The translations under genes were made by a program, and so were the position numbers. The notes beneath the pieces are model-generated. The model was not told the DNA's origin, did no database searches, and worked only from the letters and a program-made list of their open reading frames with translations. This document shows, piece by piece, positions 53,043-63,670 of a stretch of 64,000 bases of DNA. Position 1 is the first letter of the stretch; the number at the start of each line of letters is the position of its first letter. This DNA is from Bog-473 sp963821755 (GTDB lineage Bacteria > Actinomycetota > Acidimicrobiia > Acidimicrobiales > RAAP-2): positions 434,001 to 498,000 of the forward strand of contig CAWGEX010000002.1 of the NCBI GenBank assembly GCA_963821755.1, in the 5' to 3' direction.

Positions 53043-55298
53043 GTGCCTGGCCTGCTCGAGGATCTGCGCGTCCTTGACCAGACCGACGAGCGGTCGCGTC
53101 TGGCCGGCCGCGCCTTCGCCGACCTCGGAGCTGACGTGGTCGCATTCGAACCCCGACGCTCGGCTGAGGACGTACGGTGGCGCGTCGAACGGGCCGGCAC
53201 CACGGTCGTGTCGGCCTTGGACGACGGTCTCTGGTCTGGAGCGGACGTGGTCCTCTCTCACTTCGGCCGTGATGGCCGAGCCCCCCAGGCCATCTGGGTC
53301 AGCATCACGCCATTCGGCTTGACCGGTCCCCGCGCGCACTGGCGCGGGAGCGACCTCACCTGCATGGCCGCCGGCACGGGAATGAATGTCACCGGCGACC
53401 CCGACCGGGCGCCCCTTCGGTGCTCCGAGCCGGCGTCCTATGCGCACACGGGCGGCGAAGTCGTCATTGCGGCACTCACCGCATTGGCCAGTGGTATGCC
53501 CCAAGACGTCGACGTGAGCATGCAGGAACTGTTGCTGGTGACCCAGATGAATGCGCCTGCTCGATGGCCGACCGAAGGCAACCGAGGGAGCCGTCGGGGG
53601 GCCAAGACGGGCCTGACGACGGAGACGTGGCCGTGCGCCGATGGATACGTCTCCTTCGGGCTTCGCGGCGGCATGGCACGTATGAAGAACCTGCAGACCT
53701 TTACCGCACTGGCAGAGGCCGACGGCGTCGCGACGGCGGCGGTGAGCCTACGGGACTGGGCTTCGTTCGATCCGGCGGCACTGACGCCCGAGGAGTTGGC
53801 GGAGATCGAGGGTGTGGTGGCCGCGTGCTTCGCCAAGCACACCATGCGCGAGCTGTACGACCATGCCGTGGCCACCGGGCTCATGTTGGCCCCGGCCAAC
53901 AACGCCGCCGACATCATCAACTCGACCCAGCTCGCCTCTCGCCACACGCTCGCCGCCCTCGGTGACATCCCCACCGTCCCTCGCGCCTTCGCCCGTACCG
54001 TCCCCGATCGCATGGGTCTGCGCGGCGAAGTGGTCATTGGCCCGGCGCCGCACTGGGAACCTCGACCCTGTCCCTTCCGATTCGATGGCAAGGGCGGACG
54101 GGCCTGGGAAGGTCTCAAGATCGTTGAACTGGGCAGCGGCGCGGCCGGCCCGATCGCCACCCGCTACTTCGCCGACCACGGCGCCACCGTGGTGCGCATT
54201 GAGTCCCACACCAAACCGGACTTCCTGCGTTCCTACAGCTCCCAACCCTTCAAACAGCACGGGCTCGAGGGAAGCGAGTTCTTCTGCGGCCTCAACGGCG
54301 GCAAACTCGACATCTCGCTCAACATGCGCAATCCGGCGGCGATTGAGCTGGCGCGACGGCTGTGCACGGAATGGGCCGACGCTGTGTTGGAGAACTTCGC
54401 GCCCGGGGCCATGGCCAAGTGGGGCCTTGACTTTGAGAGCCTCGCCGCCAGCAGGCCGGACATCGTCATGGCCTCTGGCTGCATATGGGGTAATACCGGA
54501 CCGGAGCGGAACTATCCAGGTTTCGGCGGTCAGGGTGCGGCGCTGTCGGGCTACACGCACCTCACTGGCTGGGCCGATCGCCGGCCCGTCGGCCTGTCCG
54601 GCACCATTACCGACTCGCTGGCACCGAGATTCGTGGCGGCCGCCCTGGCGTCGGCGATCCTGCATAAGGAGCGTACCGGTGAGGGTACCTATATCGACCT
54701 CTCACAGGTCGAGGTGGCGATCTGGACCCTCGGGGCCTGGGTGGCCGAAGAATCAGTGGGCATCACCCGAGGACGTGACGGCAATCGACACCCGCACATC
54801 GCTCCCCACGGCGTCTTCGCCTGCGCAGAATCGGGCGGCGTGAAGGACCGCTGGGTCGCGCTGGCCGTCCATTCGGATGACGAGTGGCGCACGTTGGCAG
54901 GCATCATCGGTGGACCACTCGAACTGTCGCTGGGACAGCGCTTGGCCGACCAGGACCAGCTCGAACGACTCATCACGGGCTGGACGTCCCAACGGACCAA
55001 TTTCGATGCTGCAGAGGAGCTTCAGGCGGCCGGTCTCGACGCCCATGAAGTGTCCGATTTCGCCGACGCCCACGTCCATCCACAGTTGGTGTCGCGTCGG
55101 CACTTCGTGCCGATCGAACATCCGCGTATGGGCGTCACCACCTATGAGGAGAACGGCTTCAGGCTGTCGAAGAGCGGCGGCGGGATCACCCAACCGGGGC
55201 CCATGATCGGACAACACACCGAACAGGTCCTCATCGAGTTCCTGGGACTTTCGGCCGACGAGGTCAAGGATCTTTCCGAAGGTGGAGCGCTTGACTGA
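53043..55298 (+). CDS. CaiB/BaiF (family III) CoA-transferase, two-domain
   Basis: 751 residues from GTG 53043 (VPGLLEDLRVLDQTDERSRLAGRAFADLGADVVAFEP); a TTG 11 codons upstream is possible. Two family III halves are visible: RAFADLGADVVAFEP with WVSITPFGLTGPRAHW, and VELGSGAAGPIATRYFADHGATVVRIESHTKPDF with FCGLNGGKLDISLNMRNPAA. GEGTYIDLSQVEVAIWTLG follows in the second half. The Asp nucleophile position is likely the Asp in the CFxxLNxGKxDIxL region of the second half. Such fused pairs transfer CoA between carboxylic acids. It is coupled by TGATG to the glycosylase gene. Confidence 0.88.
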   Translation: MPGLLEDLRVLDQTDERSRLAGRAFADLGADVVAFEPRRSAEDVRWRVERAGTTVVSALDDGLWSGADVVLSHFGRDGRAPQAIWVSITPFGLTGPRAHWRGSDLTCMAAGTGMNVTGDPDRAPLRCSEPASYAHTGGEVVIAALTALASGMPQDVDVSMQELLLVTQMNAPARWPTEGNRGSRRGAKTGLTTETWPCADGYVSFGLRGGMARMKNLQTFTALAEADGVATAAVSLRDWASFDPAALTPEELAEIEGVVAACFAKHTMRELYDHAVATGLMLAPANNAADIINSTQLASRHTLAALGDIPTVPRAFARTVPDRMGLRGEVVIGPAPHWEPRPCPFRFDGKGGRAWEGLKIVELGSGAAGPIATRYFADHGATVVRIESHTKPDFLRSYSSQPFKQHGLEGSEFFCGLNGGKLDISLNMRNPAAIELARRLCTEWADAVLENFAPGAMAKWGLDFESLAASRPDIVMASGCIWGNTGPERNYPGFGGQGAALSGYTHLTGWADRRPVGLSGTITDSLAPRFVAAALASAILHKERTGEGTYIDLSQVEVAIWTLGAWVAEESVGITRGRDGNRHPHIAPHGVFACAESGGVKDRWVALAVHSDDEWRTLAGIIGGPLELSLGQRLADQDQLERLITGWTSQRTNFDAAEELQAAGLDAHEVSDFADAHVHPQLVSRRHFVPIEHPRMGVTTYEENGFRLSKSGGGITQPGPMIGQHTEQVLIEFLGLSADEVKDLSEGGALD

Positions 55299-55813
55299 TG
55301 CCGCTGGCCGTTCCTGACCTGGTCGGGCCCGACCTTCGACTGCTCTTTTGCGGCATTAACCCCGGAACATTGTCTGGCCAGCTTGGCCTCCACTTTGCCC
55401 GAGCGGGCAACCGATTTTGGAAGCTCTTGCACGCCGCCGGCTTCACCGACGCTGTTTTGCTTCCCTCCGAACAGCACATTCTCCCCTCGTCGGGCATCGG
55501 CATCACGAATTTGGTCGAAAGGGCGACGGCGGGGGCCCGTGACCTCCAAGACACGGAACTCGGTGACGGCGCTCGTCGTCTGGAAGCCAAGGTCATGACC
55601 CTCCGGCCTCGGTGCGTCGCCGTGCTCGGTCTCCAGGCTTACCGCAGCGCTTTTGAGCGTCCGAAGGCGACGGTCGGCCGGCAGCCCGAGGAGATGGCCG
55701 GCGCCCAGCTGTGGTTGCTGCCCAATCCAAGTGGCCTGCAGGCCCGGTACCAGATGCCCGAAATGACGACCTTCTTTCGAGCCTTGTATCTGGCTACGTT
55801 CGGCGACGACTGA
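55298..55813 (+). CDS. mug: G/U mismatch-specific DNA glycosylase (Mug/TDG)
   Basis: 171 residues. LLFCGINPGTLSGQLGLHFARAGNRFWKLLHAAGFT carries the catalytic GINPG loop (Asn activates water), and WLLPNPSGLQARYQ carries the base-pushing NPSG loop; GIGITNLVERAT is the expected middle motif. It excises U, T or alkylated bases from G mismatches. Its start overlaps the CoA-transferase stop by one base; the pairing is probably incidental to function. Confidence 0.93.
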   Translation: MPLAVPDLVGPDLRLLFCGINPGTLSGQLGLHFARAGNRFWKLLHAAGFTDAVLLPSEQHILPSSGIGITNLVERATAGARDLQDTELGDGARRLEAKVMTLRPRCVAVLGLQAYRSAFERPKATVGRQPEEMAGAQLWLLPNPSGLQARYQMPEMTTFFRALYLATFGDD

Positions 55814-55852
55814 GCCTCAACCCGGCAGCCTCGAGGCCAATGGTGCCGGGTC

Positions 55853-57641
55853 TCATGACTCCGCCCACCGGGGGAGGCGGCCGGCCACCGCCGCGTGGAA
55901 CATTTCCACCGTCCGTTCGAGACACTGGGTGCGATCATGTGCCCGAGCGACCCGTTGCTCCCCCGCTCTACCCATGGCCTGCAACGATCCCATCGGGGAC
56001 GCGGCGAGTGCGCTCAATCCGGCCATGGCCGATCCCACATCGGAAGGTTCACAGAGCCAACCGGTGACGCCCGGCTCGATGAGCTCAGGTATGTCCCCCA
56101 CCCGGGTGGCCAGAACCGGAAGGCCGAAAGCCATGGCTTCGACCAACGCAGCGGGTAGGGATTCGGATTCAGAGAGCAATACCGCTGCGTCAGCGGCCAA
56201 CCACCATGGCCGCAGATCATCGCTGAACGGGAGGATGCGTACCGCATCCTCAAGACCTCGGTCCGTCACGAATTGGTTGATCGCCTCGGTATAGGGACGT
56301 TCGGAATGGCCGATGAGCACGCACCGCAGCCGGGGGCAGGCACGGTGGATCCGGTCCATCGCGCTCACGAGCACCCCTTGGCCTTTGGCCCTCCACATCG
56401 TGGCCGCGCACACAATGAGGCGATCATCGGGTCCGACGGCGAGCCACTCCCGGGCTGCCTCGCGGGAGGCCGCTGCCCGGTAGGCACGGGCCGCTGCCAC
56501 GTCAACGCCAGAGCCAAGGACGATGAACCGGCCGGCGTAGCCATCCTCGCGATAGGTGCGCACGGCAGCATGAGAATTGCTCCACACGATCGACGCCCCG
56601 CCCACAGCCCGACGTGCCCGCTCCTCCACTCCGGGATGAAGCAGGGGTCCTTGCACCCATCGCACGACCGAACGCAACGGCTCTGTTTCACCGATGCGGA
56701 GCACCGCGGGGATGCCGAGCCGCACGGCACTGTCAACTGCCGGGAAGGACGTGACAGTGGGCCCGACCACAAGGTCGAATTTCCCCTCCATCTTCGTGCT
56801 CAGATCGGTCACTGCCTTTTCGTAGCCCGTGAGATCGTCGAAGGGCGCCAGTGGGAAGGGGCGCACCGTGGCCCCTGCGGCTTCAAGCGCCGGACGGAGC
56901 GGGCCGTCATGCGCGGCAAAGACGGTCGACGCGAACCCGCCGACGTGACCCAAGTGCGCAATCACCTCAGCCATGCGGAGTTGGGACCCACCCTTGTCGA
57001 GTCCGCGGGCGAACCACAGGGTTCGAATCCCACCACTCGGCGCAACGCTGCTCCGCCGGCGGAGTGCCGCTCCCGTCGGGCTCCTCCCGCTGGCAACGGC
57101 GGAGGGTGCCCCTGACTCGGCCGCCACGCTCGGGGGGCGCTCCAAAGACAAGGTCCGGGGCAACCACCAATCCGTTGTGCCATCGAGCAGCGAGATCGCA
57201 ACCTGCAACGATGCGGAGCTGCCGTGGGGGCGGTGGACCCAGCGGGACCGCGACGAGCAGCTCAAATCCTGAGAGCACGGCGGCCGAGCGACCCAAGGCC
57301 AGAGCCACGTCCGGTCGAGGGCGTCCAATGGCGGCCCGACCCAGCAATCGGCCGTCCAACCACACTTCGACGTGGCAGACCGGATTCTCCTGACTAAATG
57401 CCCAACCTTCCACTCGGAGGTCGTTGGGATTGGATGGCTCCAGTCCGGTTGGTTCGTCGAGATGGCCGGCAACGTGTCCTACGGGATCACCGCCGAGGGA
57501 TTCGTAGAAGACCGAGGGATGCTCCAACACGACGGTGGCCCGACGCTCCTTGGACCGGCGGGCCATGATGGACAACGCCAAACCGGTTGTGCCGAGCAGG
57601 GCCACTGACACGAACTTGGCGGTGCGACCAATTGCCGTCAT
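55853..57641 (-). pseudogene. Membrane-anchored GT4 glycosyltransferase with N-terminal beta domain, frameshifted
   Basis: Frame 1 from 57641: hydrophobic start GRTAKFVSVALLGTTGLALSI, then NDLRVEGWAFSQENPVCHVEVWLDGRLLGRA and RPDVALALGRSAAVLSGFELLV, a beta-sandwich-like domain. Between about 57140 and 57030 the frame must shift to reach GGIRTLWFARGLDKGGSQLRMAEVIAHLGHV, then RLIVCAATMWRAKGQGVLVSAMDRI and LLSESESLPAALVEAMAFGLPVLATRVGDIPELI, the GT4 donor site with the E-x7-E pattern. Joined it is about 595 residues. Unlike the island genes it is otherwise pristine, so a sequence error is plausible. Confidence 0.78.
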
Positions 57642-57830
57642 CGACCCCCCTCCCCGGCTCGTGTTCCGATTTTCAGGTTACCCAGGTTGGGCACCTTTCT
57701 CGTCTCCCAGACTTGAGGGACAAGGCGCTGCACCACGAGCCGATTCTCGCTAATTGGTCGGGGGGACAGCGTCGAATGGTTCGCCCACTTCCCGCTTCCC
57801 ACTGTTGCCCCGGTTGGTCATGGAGAAGAT

Positions 57831-58622
57831 TCATTCGACGAAAGCGGCCGTCACGAATGCTTCGGCGTGCTCCGCTCTTGCTGGGCGGCCGTTCTGCCCG
57901 GATTCGGGCACGCCGGCAGCAATGGGGCGGACTCGAAACGGTGGCACGGTCACTGGCGTCGGAGTTTGAGCGGACACGGACACCGGTTCTGACCACCAGG
58001 TCGCTCTCATCAGGGACGGGTACGGTGGCAAGTGATACGGATTCGGTGAGGCGAACCAACGCAGCGCCCGAAGGCGCCACGTCCCGACATAACTGACCCT
58101 ACGAATACTGAATTCGCCGCGCTTTACCGTGAACACGAAGCGGGTGACGCCGGTACCGCCGCCCCCGGCGTGGGTGAACGAAGTCGTCCAGGCGAGATAC
58201 TTCCCACCCGCCGACGGGACCGTGATCCACACTTCCACGTCCTCGAACGGCGTTGGTTCCCATTTGTCTATCTTGACGCCGCTGACCTGCATCGAGCGTG
58301 ACGGCCCCTTTCCGTTTTTCACGTCGCGACTGGTGAACTCCTGCGTGGCGCCGTAGCGAGCCACATGCAGACGCACGTCCGAAATGGCATGGATGTTGAG
58401 CGCAATGTCAGCCGCGCTTCGGCGCAGGGAGAGTCGTTTCATGTGTATGCGAAGGCAGAGCGGAAACGCCTCGCCGCAGTGACCACGAAAAGTGCGGACG
58501 CGAGCTCCGGCGACCGTCCTGGCCAACTTCACGGTGACCCGCGGCCTGACCAGAAGTGTGAACACCACTCCGACCACGACGACCCCGGCGATGACGACCA
58601 CGAGCATGACCCACGACATCAT
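57831..58622 (-). CDS. Hypothetical single-pass membrane protein
   Basis: 263 residues from ATG 58622 (MMSWVMLVVVIAGVVVVGVVFTLL), one N-terminal transmembrane helix, then a soluble beta-rich domain: RLHVARYGATQEF, GVKIDKWEPTPFEDVEVWITVPSAGGKYLAWTTSFTHAGGGGTGVTRFVFTVKRGEF. A Pro/Thr-rich stretch and a C-terminal tail follow. A longer frame to 58742 exists. Family not recognised. Probably exposed outside the membrane; it lies between two carbohydrate-active genes. Confidence 0.6.
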   Translation of the reverse strand: MMSWVMLVVVIAGVVVVGVVFTLLVRPRVTVKLARTVAGARVRTFRGHCGEAFPLCLRIHMKRLSLRRSAADIALNIHAISDVRLHVARYGATQEFTSRDVKNGKGPSRSMQVSGVKIDKWEPTPFEDVEVWITVPSAGGKYLAWTTSFTHAGGGGTGVTRFVFTVKRGEFSIRRVSYVGTWRLRALRWFASPNPYHLPPYPSLMRATWWSEPVSVSAQTPTPVTVPPFRVRPIAAGVPESGQNGRPARAEHAEAFVTAAFVE

Positions 58623-58904
58623 CAGCGTGGTGCCGTCAACTGACCTCACGCCGAGCCGTTGGTGAACGGAGCGTTCAACGCGACTCGGCTCTGCCAGGCC
58701 ACCTCGGATCCTTCCCTGGCGTGACGGGCCGGACAACTCCATGCGGCCTTCAACCTTGCGTCTCGAAGGCGGCTCACCACTCGAATCATACGAATCCGGA
58801 CCGGGGAATTAGTGGATTCCCCCTCGAGCTGACGTGACCGGGGGCACGTTGCGCTTCGGGCGCCGTCAGTCCCACTCCGCTACCGTCGCCCTGAAGGGGG
58901 AACC

Positions 58905-61678
58905 ATGCCGACGAGCCGAGGGATGGGGGAATTCTGGCTGCCGGGCTCGCCTGCGTGGTCCTGGTGGCGGGCGAAACCGAGGCTGGCCCGGTGGTGGCGG
59001 CCGACGGAGCGACGCACGTCGCCGCATTGGTCGGCAACCCGAGCAGTTTGGTCAATCCCATGGCCGGCACGGGGGCCGGGGCGGTCAACCCGGGTGCCAT
59101 TGGTGAGTTCCCCGGCGCCGACCTGCCGTTCGGGATGATCCAGTGGAGCCCGAACACCACGCCCAACTTGGCCATGTCCGGGAGCGGCTACTCCTATGCC
59201 GACTCCGCCATTTCCGGCTTCAGTCTGACCAATCTGAGCGGGGTCGGCTGTGCTGCGTACGGCGATGTGCCGATCCTGCCCACCGTGGGCCCGATCGGCG
59301 GCACGCCGGAGACAACGACCGCCACGTTCTCCCACTCCGGCGAGCACGCCGCGCCCGGTCGCTACCAGGTCACGCTCGGCTCCCCGGCGGTGACGACGCA
59401 ATTGGCGGTCACGACCAGGACGGGACTCTCCAAGATGACGTTTCCGCCCACCGATGAGGCAAATCTCTTGTTCAAGGTGGCGGGGAGCGCCAACCCGGTC
59501 ACTGCGTCGAGCTTTCATCTGGTCGGCCAGGACGCGATCACCGGCCAGGTCACCAGTGGTCAGTTCTGTGGTACCGGCACGAACTACACGTTGTACTTCT
59601 CGGCTCAGTTCAGCCGACCATTCGCCTCGGCGGGCCGCTGGCAGGGCACCGCGGTCACGCCGGGAGCCAACACGTGTCAGGGTCCCACCTGCGGCGCCTA
59701 CGTGACCTTCAATACGGAGAGACAACGGTCCGTCCTCATGAAGGTCGGCATCTCGTTCGTGAGCGCCGCCGATGCCACCGCCAACATCAAGGCCGAAGAC
59801 CCCGGTTGGTCCCTGGCTCGGGTCGAGGCTGCGGGCACCAGCCGGTGGAACCGCCTGCTCGGCCGCATCGGTGTCGGTGGCGGTACCCGGAACACGGAGG
59901 TGACGTTCTATACCGCGCTCTACCACTCGTTGCTCTCGCCCACCGTGGTCAGCGACGTCAACGGTGAGTACACGGGCGATGACGGACAGACCCATCGCTC
60001 GGCCACACGGGCCCAGTACGCCAACTTCTCCGAATGGGATATCTACCGCTCGCAGATTGAGCTGGTGTCACTGTTGGCTCGGCACCAGGCCGGCGACATG
60101 ATGCAAAGCCTGGTCAATGACGCCGAACAGGGTGGGTGGCTTCCTAAATTTGCCATTGCCGACGGTGACGCCCTCCAGATGAACGGCGATTCCGCGGACC
60201 CCATCATCGCCGCGGCCTATGCCTTCGGCGTCCGTGACTTCGATGTGCCGGCGGCACTCAAAGCCATGGTCAAGGGCGCCACCGAGAACGAGACGGGGCA
60301 CGGGCTCCAAATCGAACGCCAGTACCTGAGCCAGTACATCACCCAGCACTTCGTTCCGGCCGGGTCTCTCGATCTCTACTCGATCGACTACTCCATTGGA
60401 GGTTCGGTCACGCTCGAATACGCCCTCGACGATTTTTCGATTGCGCAGATGGCCGCCGCCCTCGGAGACCACGCGGTGTACACCAACATGATGCAGCGAG
60501 CGCACAATTGGCAGTACCTCTTCAATCCCGCCACCGGCTACCTCCAGGCCCGCAATGCCGACGGGAGCTTCACGCCCGGACCGGCCTTCCAGACCTCCCT
60601 CCTCGAGCCCGGAGGCGAGCTCGGGTTCGAGGAGGGCAACGCCATCCAGTACAGCTGGTCCGTGCCCCAGGACCTGTTCGCACTGGGCACCCTGATGGGT
60701 GGAAACTCCCAAGCCGTGGCCAAACTGAACACCTTCTTCACGCAACTCAACTCCACCCGCAACGCCCCCTACGAGTGGGCCGGGAATGAGCCCAACCTCT
60801 GGACACCTTGGGAGTACGACTACTTCGGAGCGCCCTCCCAGACGCAGCAGGTGGTCCGCAAGATCGTCAACACGCTCTATGCCAACGCCCCGGTCAACGA
60901 GCCCGGCAATGACGACCTCGGCGCCATCTCGTCCTGGTACGTCTGGGCGGCGATCGGTCTGTACCCGGTGACCCCGGGGACGGCGAATCTTGCCTTGGCG
61001 AGCCCCCTGTTCCGCGCTGTCGTGCTGACGCTGCCCGACGGTCAACGGATCGTGATGCACGCACCGGAGGCGTCACCGGCGACGCCCTACATTCACACCC
61101 TGGCGGTCACCGGCGTCCCGACTCCCGTGGCCACTCCAAGCTGTGCCTCGCCCGCGGCATCGACCCCCAAGGATCGGACGACCTGGAACCAGCCCTGGCT
61201 CCCCTCCTCCATCATCACAACCGGCGGGACCCTCGCCTACGGGCTTTCAGCGGTGCCCGATCCCTCGTGGGGGTCAGCAGCGCCGGACAGTCCCCCGTCA
61301 TTCGGTACCGGTCGGTTGCCGGCCGTCGGGTTCTCCAATCCGAGCGGTGGCGTGACTGTGCCGGCGGGGCGGACGACGAGTGTGCAGCTGGGCCTGCAAC
61401 CAGCGGAAACCGGTCCTTCGACCGTCCGTTGGAGTGCCCGGGGCACCGGACTGCTCGCCTCGCCGAGCGACGGCGCCTTCACGGTCACCGCCACCCCCAC
61501 CAACGAAAAGACGGGCCGAGACGGCCTCTCGAGTTGCACCGTGACGGCCCCTGCGCCCCAGGTGCTGACCATCGTCGCCCCCACCGTTCCGGGGACCTAT
61601 GTGCTCGACGTCACCCTGAAGACCACTGCCGGCCAGTCCCTGCCGCCGGTCGTCCTCGACGTCACCGTCAGTCCTTAG
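58905..61678 (+). CDS. Secreted GH92 alpha-mannosidase, likely N-terminal frameshift
   Basis: Exo-acting alpha-mannosidase family GH92. The body is about 907 residues from GTG 58955. VGNPSSLVNPMAGTGAGAVNPGAIGEFPGADLPFGMIQWSPNT is the typical start, with SGFSLTNLSGVGCAAYGDVPILP, FSEWDIYRSQIELVSLL, EWAGNEPNLWTPWEYDYFGAPSQTQ and GNDDLGAISSWYVWAAIGLYPVTPG (acid residues). A better start is ATG 58905 behind AAGGGGG: MPTSRGMGG then LAAGLACVVLVAG as signal peptide, needing one extra G in the G5 run at about 58925. The last 180 residues look like a separate beta module. Confidence 0.88.
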
Positions 61679-61700
61679 GCCGGCTGCGTCCTCTTCTCTC

Positions 61701-62189
61701 TCACGCCTCGAACTGGCGCCAATACGGAAGGGAGGGCGACTTCTTCTCCAGCAAGATGATCACCGTGCCCCACGGGTCCACACACCACGTCGTGCGCAGG
61801 CCGGCGACGTCGGCGACGCCCGAGGTGAGGAACTCGACCCCTCGCCCTTCGAGTTCGGCCCGGGTGCGGTCAAGGTCATCACACAGCAGGCCGACGTGCG
61901 TGAGTCCTGGGCGGGTGATCGAGGCGGCCCCCGGCTGGGACGCCAACGGGGTCGCGGCCTCGGGGTACTCAATGAGCTCGAGCACATGGTCGCCGGCACC
62001 GAAGCCCACGATGGACGCCTTGAGGACCACCGGGGAGGGGACCAGTTCGCCCATGTCCCGCGCTATCGCCTCGCCGGCCATCCGGTAGGGCGGCGACAGC
62101 ACCTCGAGGCCCAGGACGTCGCAGTACCACCGGGTCGCGGCGACAACGTCTGGGACGCACACACCGACGTGGGCGAAGCCAGTCAGCAT
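61701..62189 (-). CDS. VOC superfamily protein (methylmalonyl-CoA epimerase-like)
   Basis: 162 residues: FAHVGVCVPDVVAATRWYCDVLGLEVLS in the first half and LTHVGLLCDDLDRTRAELEGRGVEFLTS with VDPWGTVIILLEKK in the second. His of AHVGV, Glu of VLELIEYP and His of THVGL are candidate metal ligands. The spacing resembles methylmalonyl-CoA epimerase and related glyoxalases. It follows the DUF2252 gene by 5 nt on the same strand and is probably co-transcribed. Confidence 0.85.
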   Translation of the reverse strand: MLTGFAHVGVCVPDVVAATRWYCDVLGLEVLSPPYRMAGEAIARDMGELVPSPVVLKASIVGFGAGDHVLELIEYPEAATPLASQPGAASITRPGLTHVGLLCDDLDRTRAELEGRGVEFLTSGVADVAGLRTTWCVDPWGTVIILLEKKSPSLPYWRQFEA

Positions 62190-62194
62190 TCGCC

Positions 62195-63670
62195 TCAGAG
62201 CCCCACTTCGGCGGTGATCGTCCCATTGGTGGCGGCGCGCTGGAGCCCTTCGTAGTCACGCTGGTTCTGATCGGCGTAGCGCTCCGAGAACGTGGCGATG
62301 GCCTCGTCGAAGACCCGTCCATTGCCGAGATACGAGGCGATGGCGATCCGGTCACCCGATCGAGCGTGGGCCCGGGCCAATGTCCACCCACAAATCCGGG
62401 CGTAGGCGGTCATGCCGCTGGGAATCATCTGATCGACGTCCACCGACCCCTTCCAGTCCCGCAGTTGTCGGAAGTAGAAGTCGGTATGGGTGCCGTCGAC
62501 TGCGTCCTGTCGGCCCCATCCGAGAAGGATGTCGCTGCTGGCCTGCATGGCCTGTTGCCCGGCCACCACTCTGGCTCCTTGGTTGGAGAACGTGCTCTTC
62601 TCGACGAAACGCTCCAACACCGAAGGCTGTGCCTCTTTGGCCTGAAGGAAGAGTGGGTCACCAGAGTCACGCCCCTCGAACAAGAGGATCCACGAACGCG
62701 TCCCGACGCTGCCCACCCCGACGACCTTGCGCGCCATCTGGACCAAGGCAAATTGATCGAACAGGCTGTGCAGGCTGGCCGGAAGGGTCTCCCGATACCC
62801 ATGGAGCACTCGATCAATGACCGCGTAGATGGCGTCCACTTCCACCTCCGGGAGCACTTCCTCGATCGGGACGATCAAGGGTGGATTGCTGATGATCCGG
62901 CGCTGGCCGTCGACCACCCTCGTCAGTTTCGAGAGGGCTTGCAGGCTGTCGTGGGTCCTTGCCTTGGCCAGACCGGCCTTGGTGCGCTGCAAGCTGACTT
63001 GCGAGAGTTGAGAGGCGAGGTCGACCAAGGCCCGGTCGACGTCCATCCGGGCGTACCAGACATCGACGTTGCGCATCTCGGCGAATCCGCGCATGGCCTG
63101 TCGGTAGGTCTCCGCCGATGCCGTGACGACCCGCCGCCGCTCCTTGTCGGTGAACTCCCTACTGCGGCTGGCCACGGCCAGACTGGCTGCCAGCCGCTTG
63201 ATGTCCCATTCCCATGGACCCGGGAGCGTCTCGTCGAAGTCGTTCACGTCAAAGACGAGGCGACGCTCTGGGGACCCGAACACGCCAAAATTCGACATGT
63301 GGGCATCTCCGCAAGCCTGCACGGTGAGTCCCGTCCGCGGCGTCTGGGCCAGATCGGACGCCATGACCAAGGCCGCGCCACGGAAGAAGGCGAAGGGCGA
63401 GTGCAGCATGCGTCCATACCGGATGGGGACCAGCTCGGGGACACGGGTGACCGCTTGTTCGGCCAGCAACGCGACCGGGTCAGGGCGATCACCGGCGATC
63501 GGGAGTTCGGCGTGGCTGGCTCGCGGAACCCTCGACCGGATGGATTTTCCGAGCTGCGCCCGCTCATTCGTTCGGCGATAGCGCGACCCGCTGCCCCGAA
63601 TGGCCAGAGCGCCCGAGTGCGTTGACACAGCGGTCACACTATGGCGCCCCCCGCCGAGTTGGCCCACCAC
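62195..63670 (-). CDS. DUF2252 protein
   Basis: 491 residues if started at 63670, though the first 20-40 residues look unlike protein; a start near 63628 (VSTHSGALAIRGSG) is possible. The DUF2252 core is clear: YGRMLHSPFAFFRGAALVMASDLA, GLTVQACGDAHMSNFGVF, RRLVFDVNDFDETLPGPWEWDIKRLAASL, VGVGSVGTRSWILLFEGRD and YARICGWTLARAHARSGD. The family is kinase-fold-like and of unknown function. The GDAH..NFG and DxNDFD motifs, which in phosphotransferase relatives bind metal, are intact. Confidence 0.88.
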   Translation of the reverse strand: MVGQLGGGRHSVTAVSTHSGALAIRGSGSRYRRTNERAQLGKSIRSRVPRASHAELPIAGDRPDPVALLAEQAVTRVPELVPIRYGRMLHSPFAFFRGAALVMASDLAQTPRTGLTVQACGDAHMSNFGVFGSPERRLVFDVNDFDETLPGPWEWDIKRLAASLAVASRSREFTDKERRRVVTASAETYRQAMRGFAEMRNVDVWYARMDVDRALVDLASQLSQVSLQRTKAGLAKARTHDSLQALSKLTRVVDGQRRIISNPPLIVPIEEVLPEVEVDAIYAVIDRVLHGYRETLPASLHSLFDQFALVQMARKVVGVGSVGTRSWILLFEGRDSGDPLFLQAKEAQPSVLERFVEKSTFSNQGARVVAGQQAMQASSDILLGWGRQDAVDGTHTDFYFRQLRDWKGSVDVDQMIPSGMTAYARICGWTLARAHARSGDRIAIASYLGNGRVFDEAIATFSERYADQNQRDYEGLQRAATNGTITAEVGL

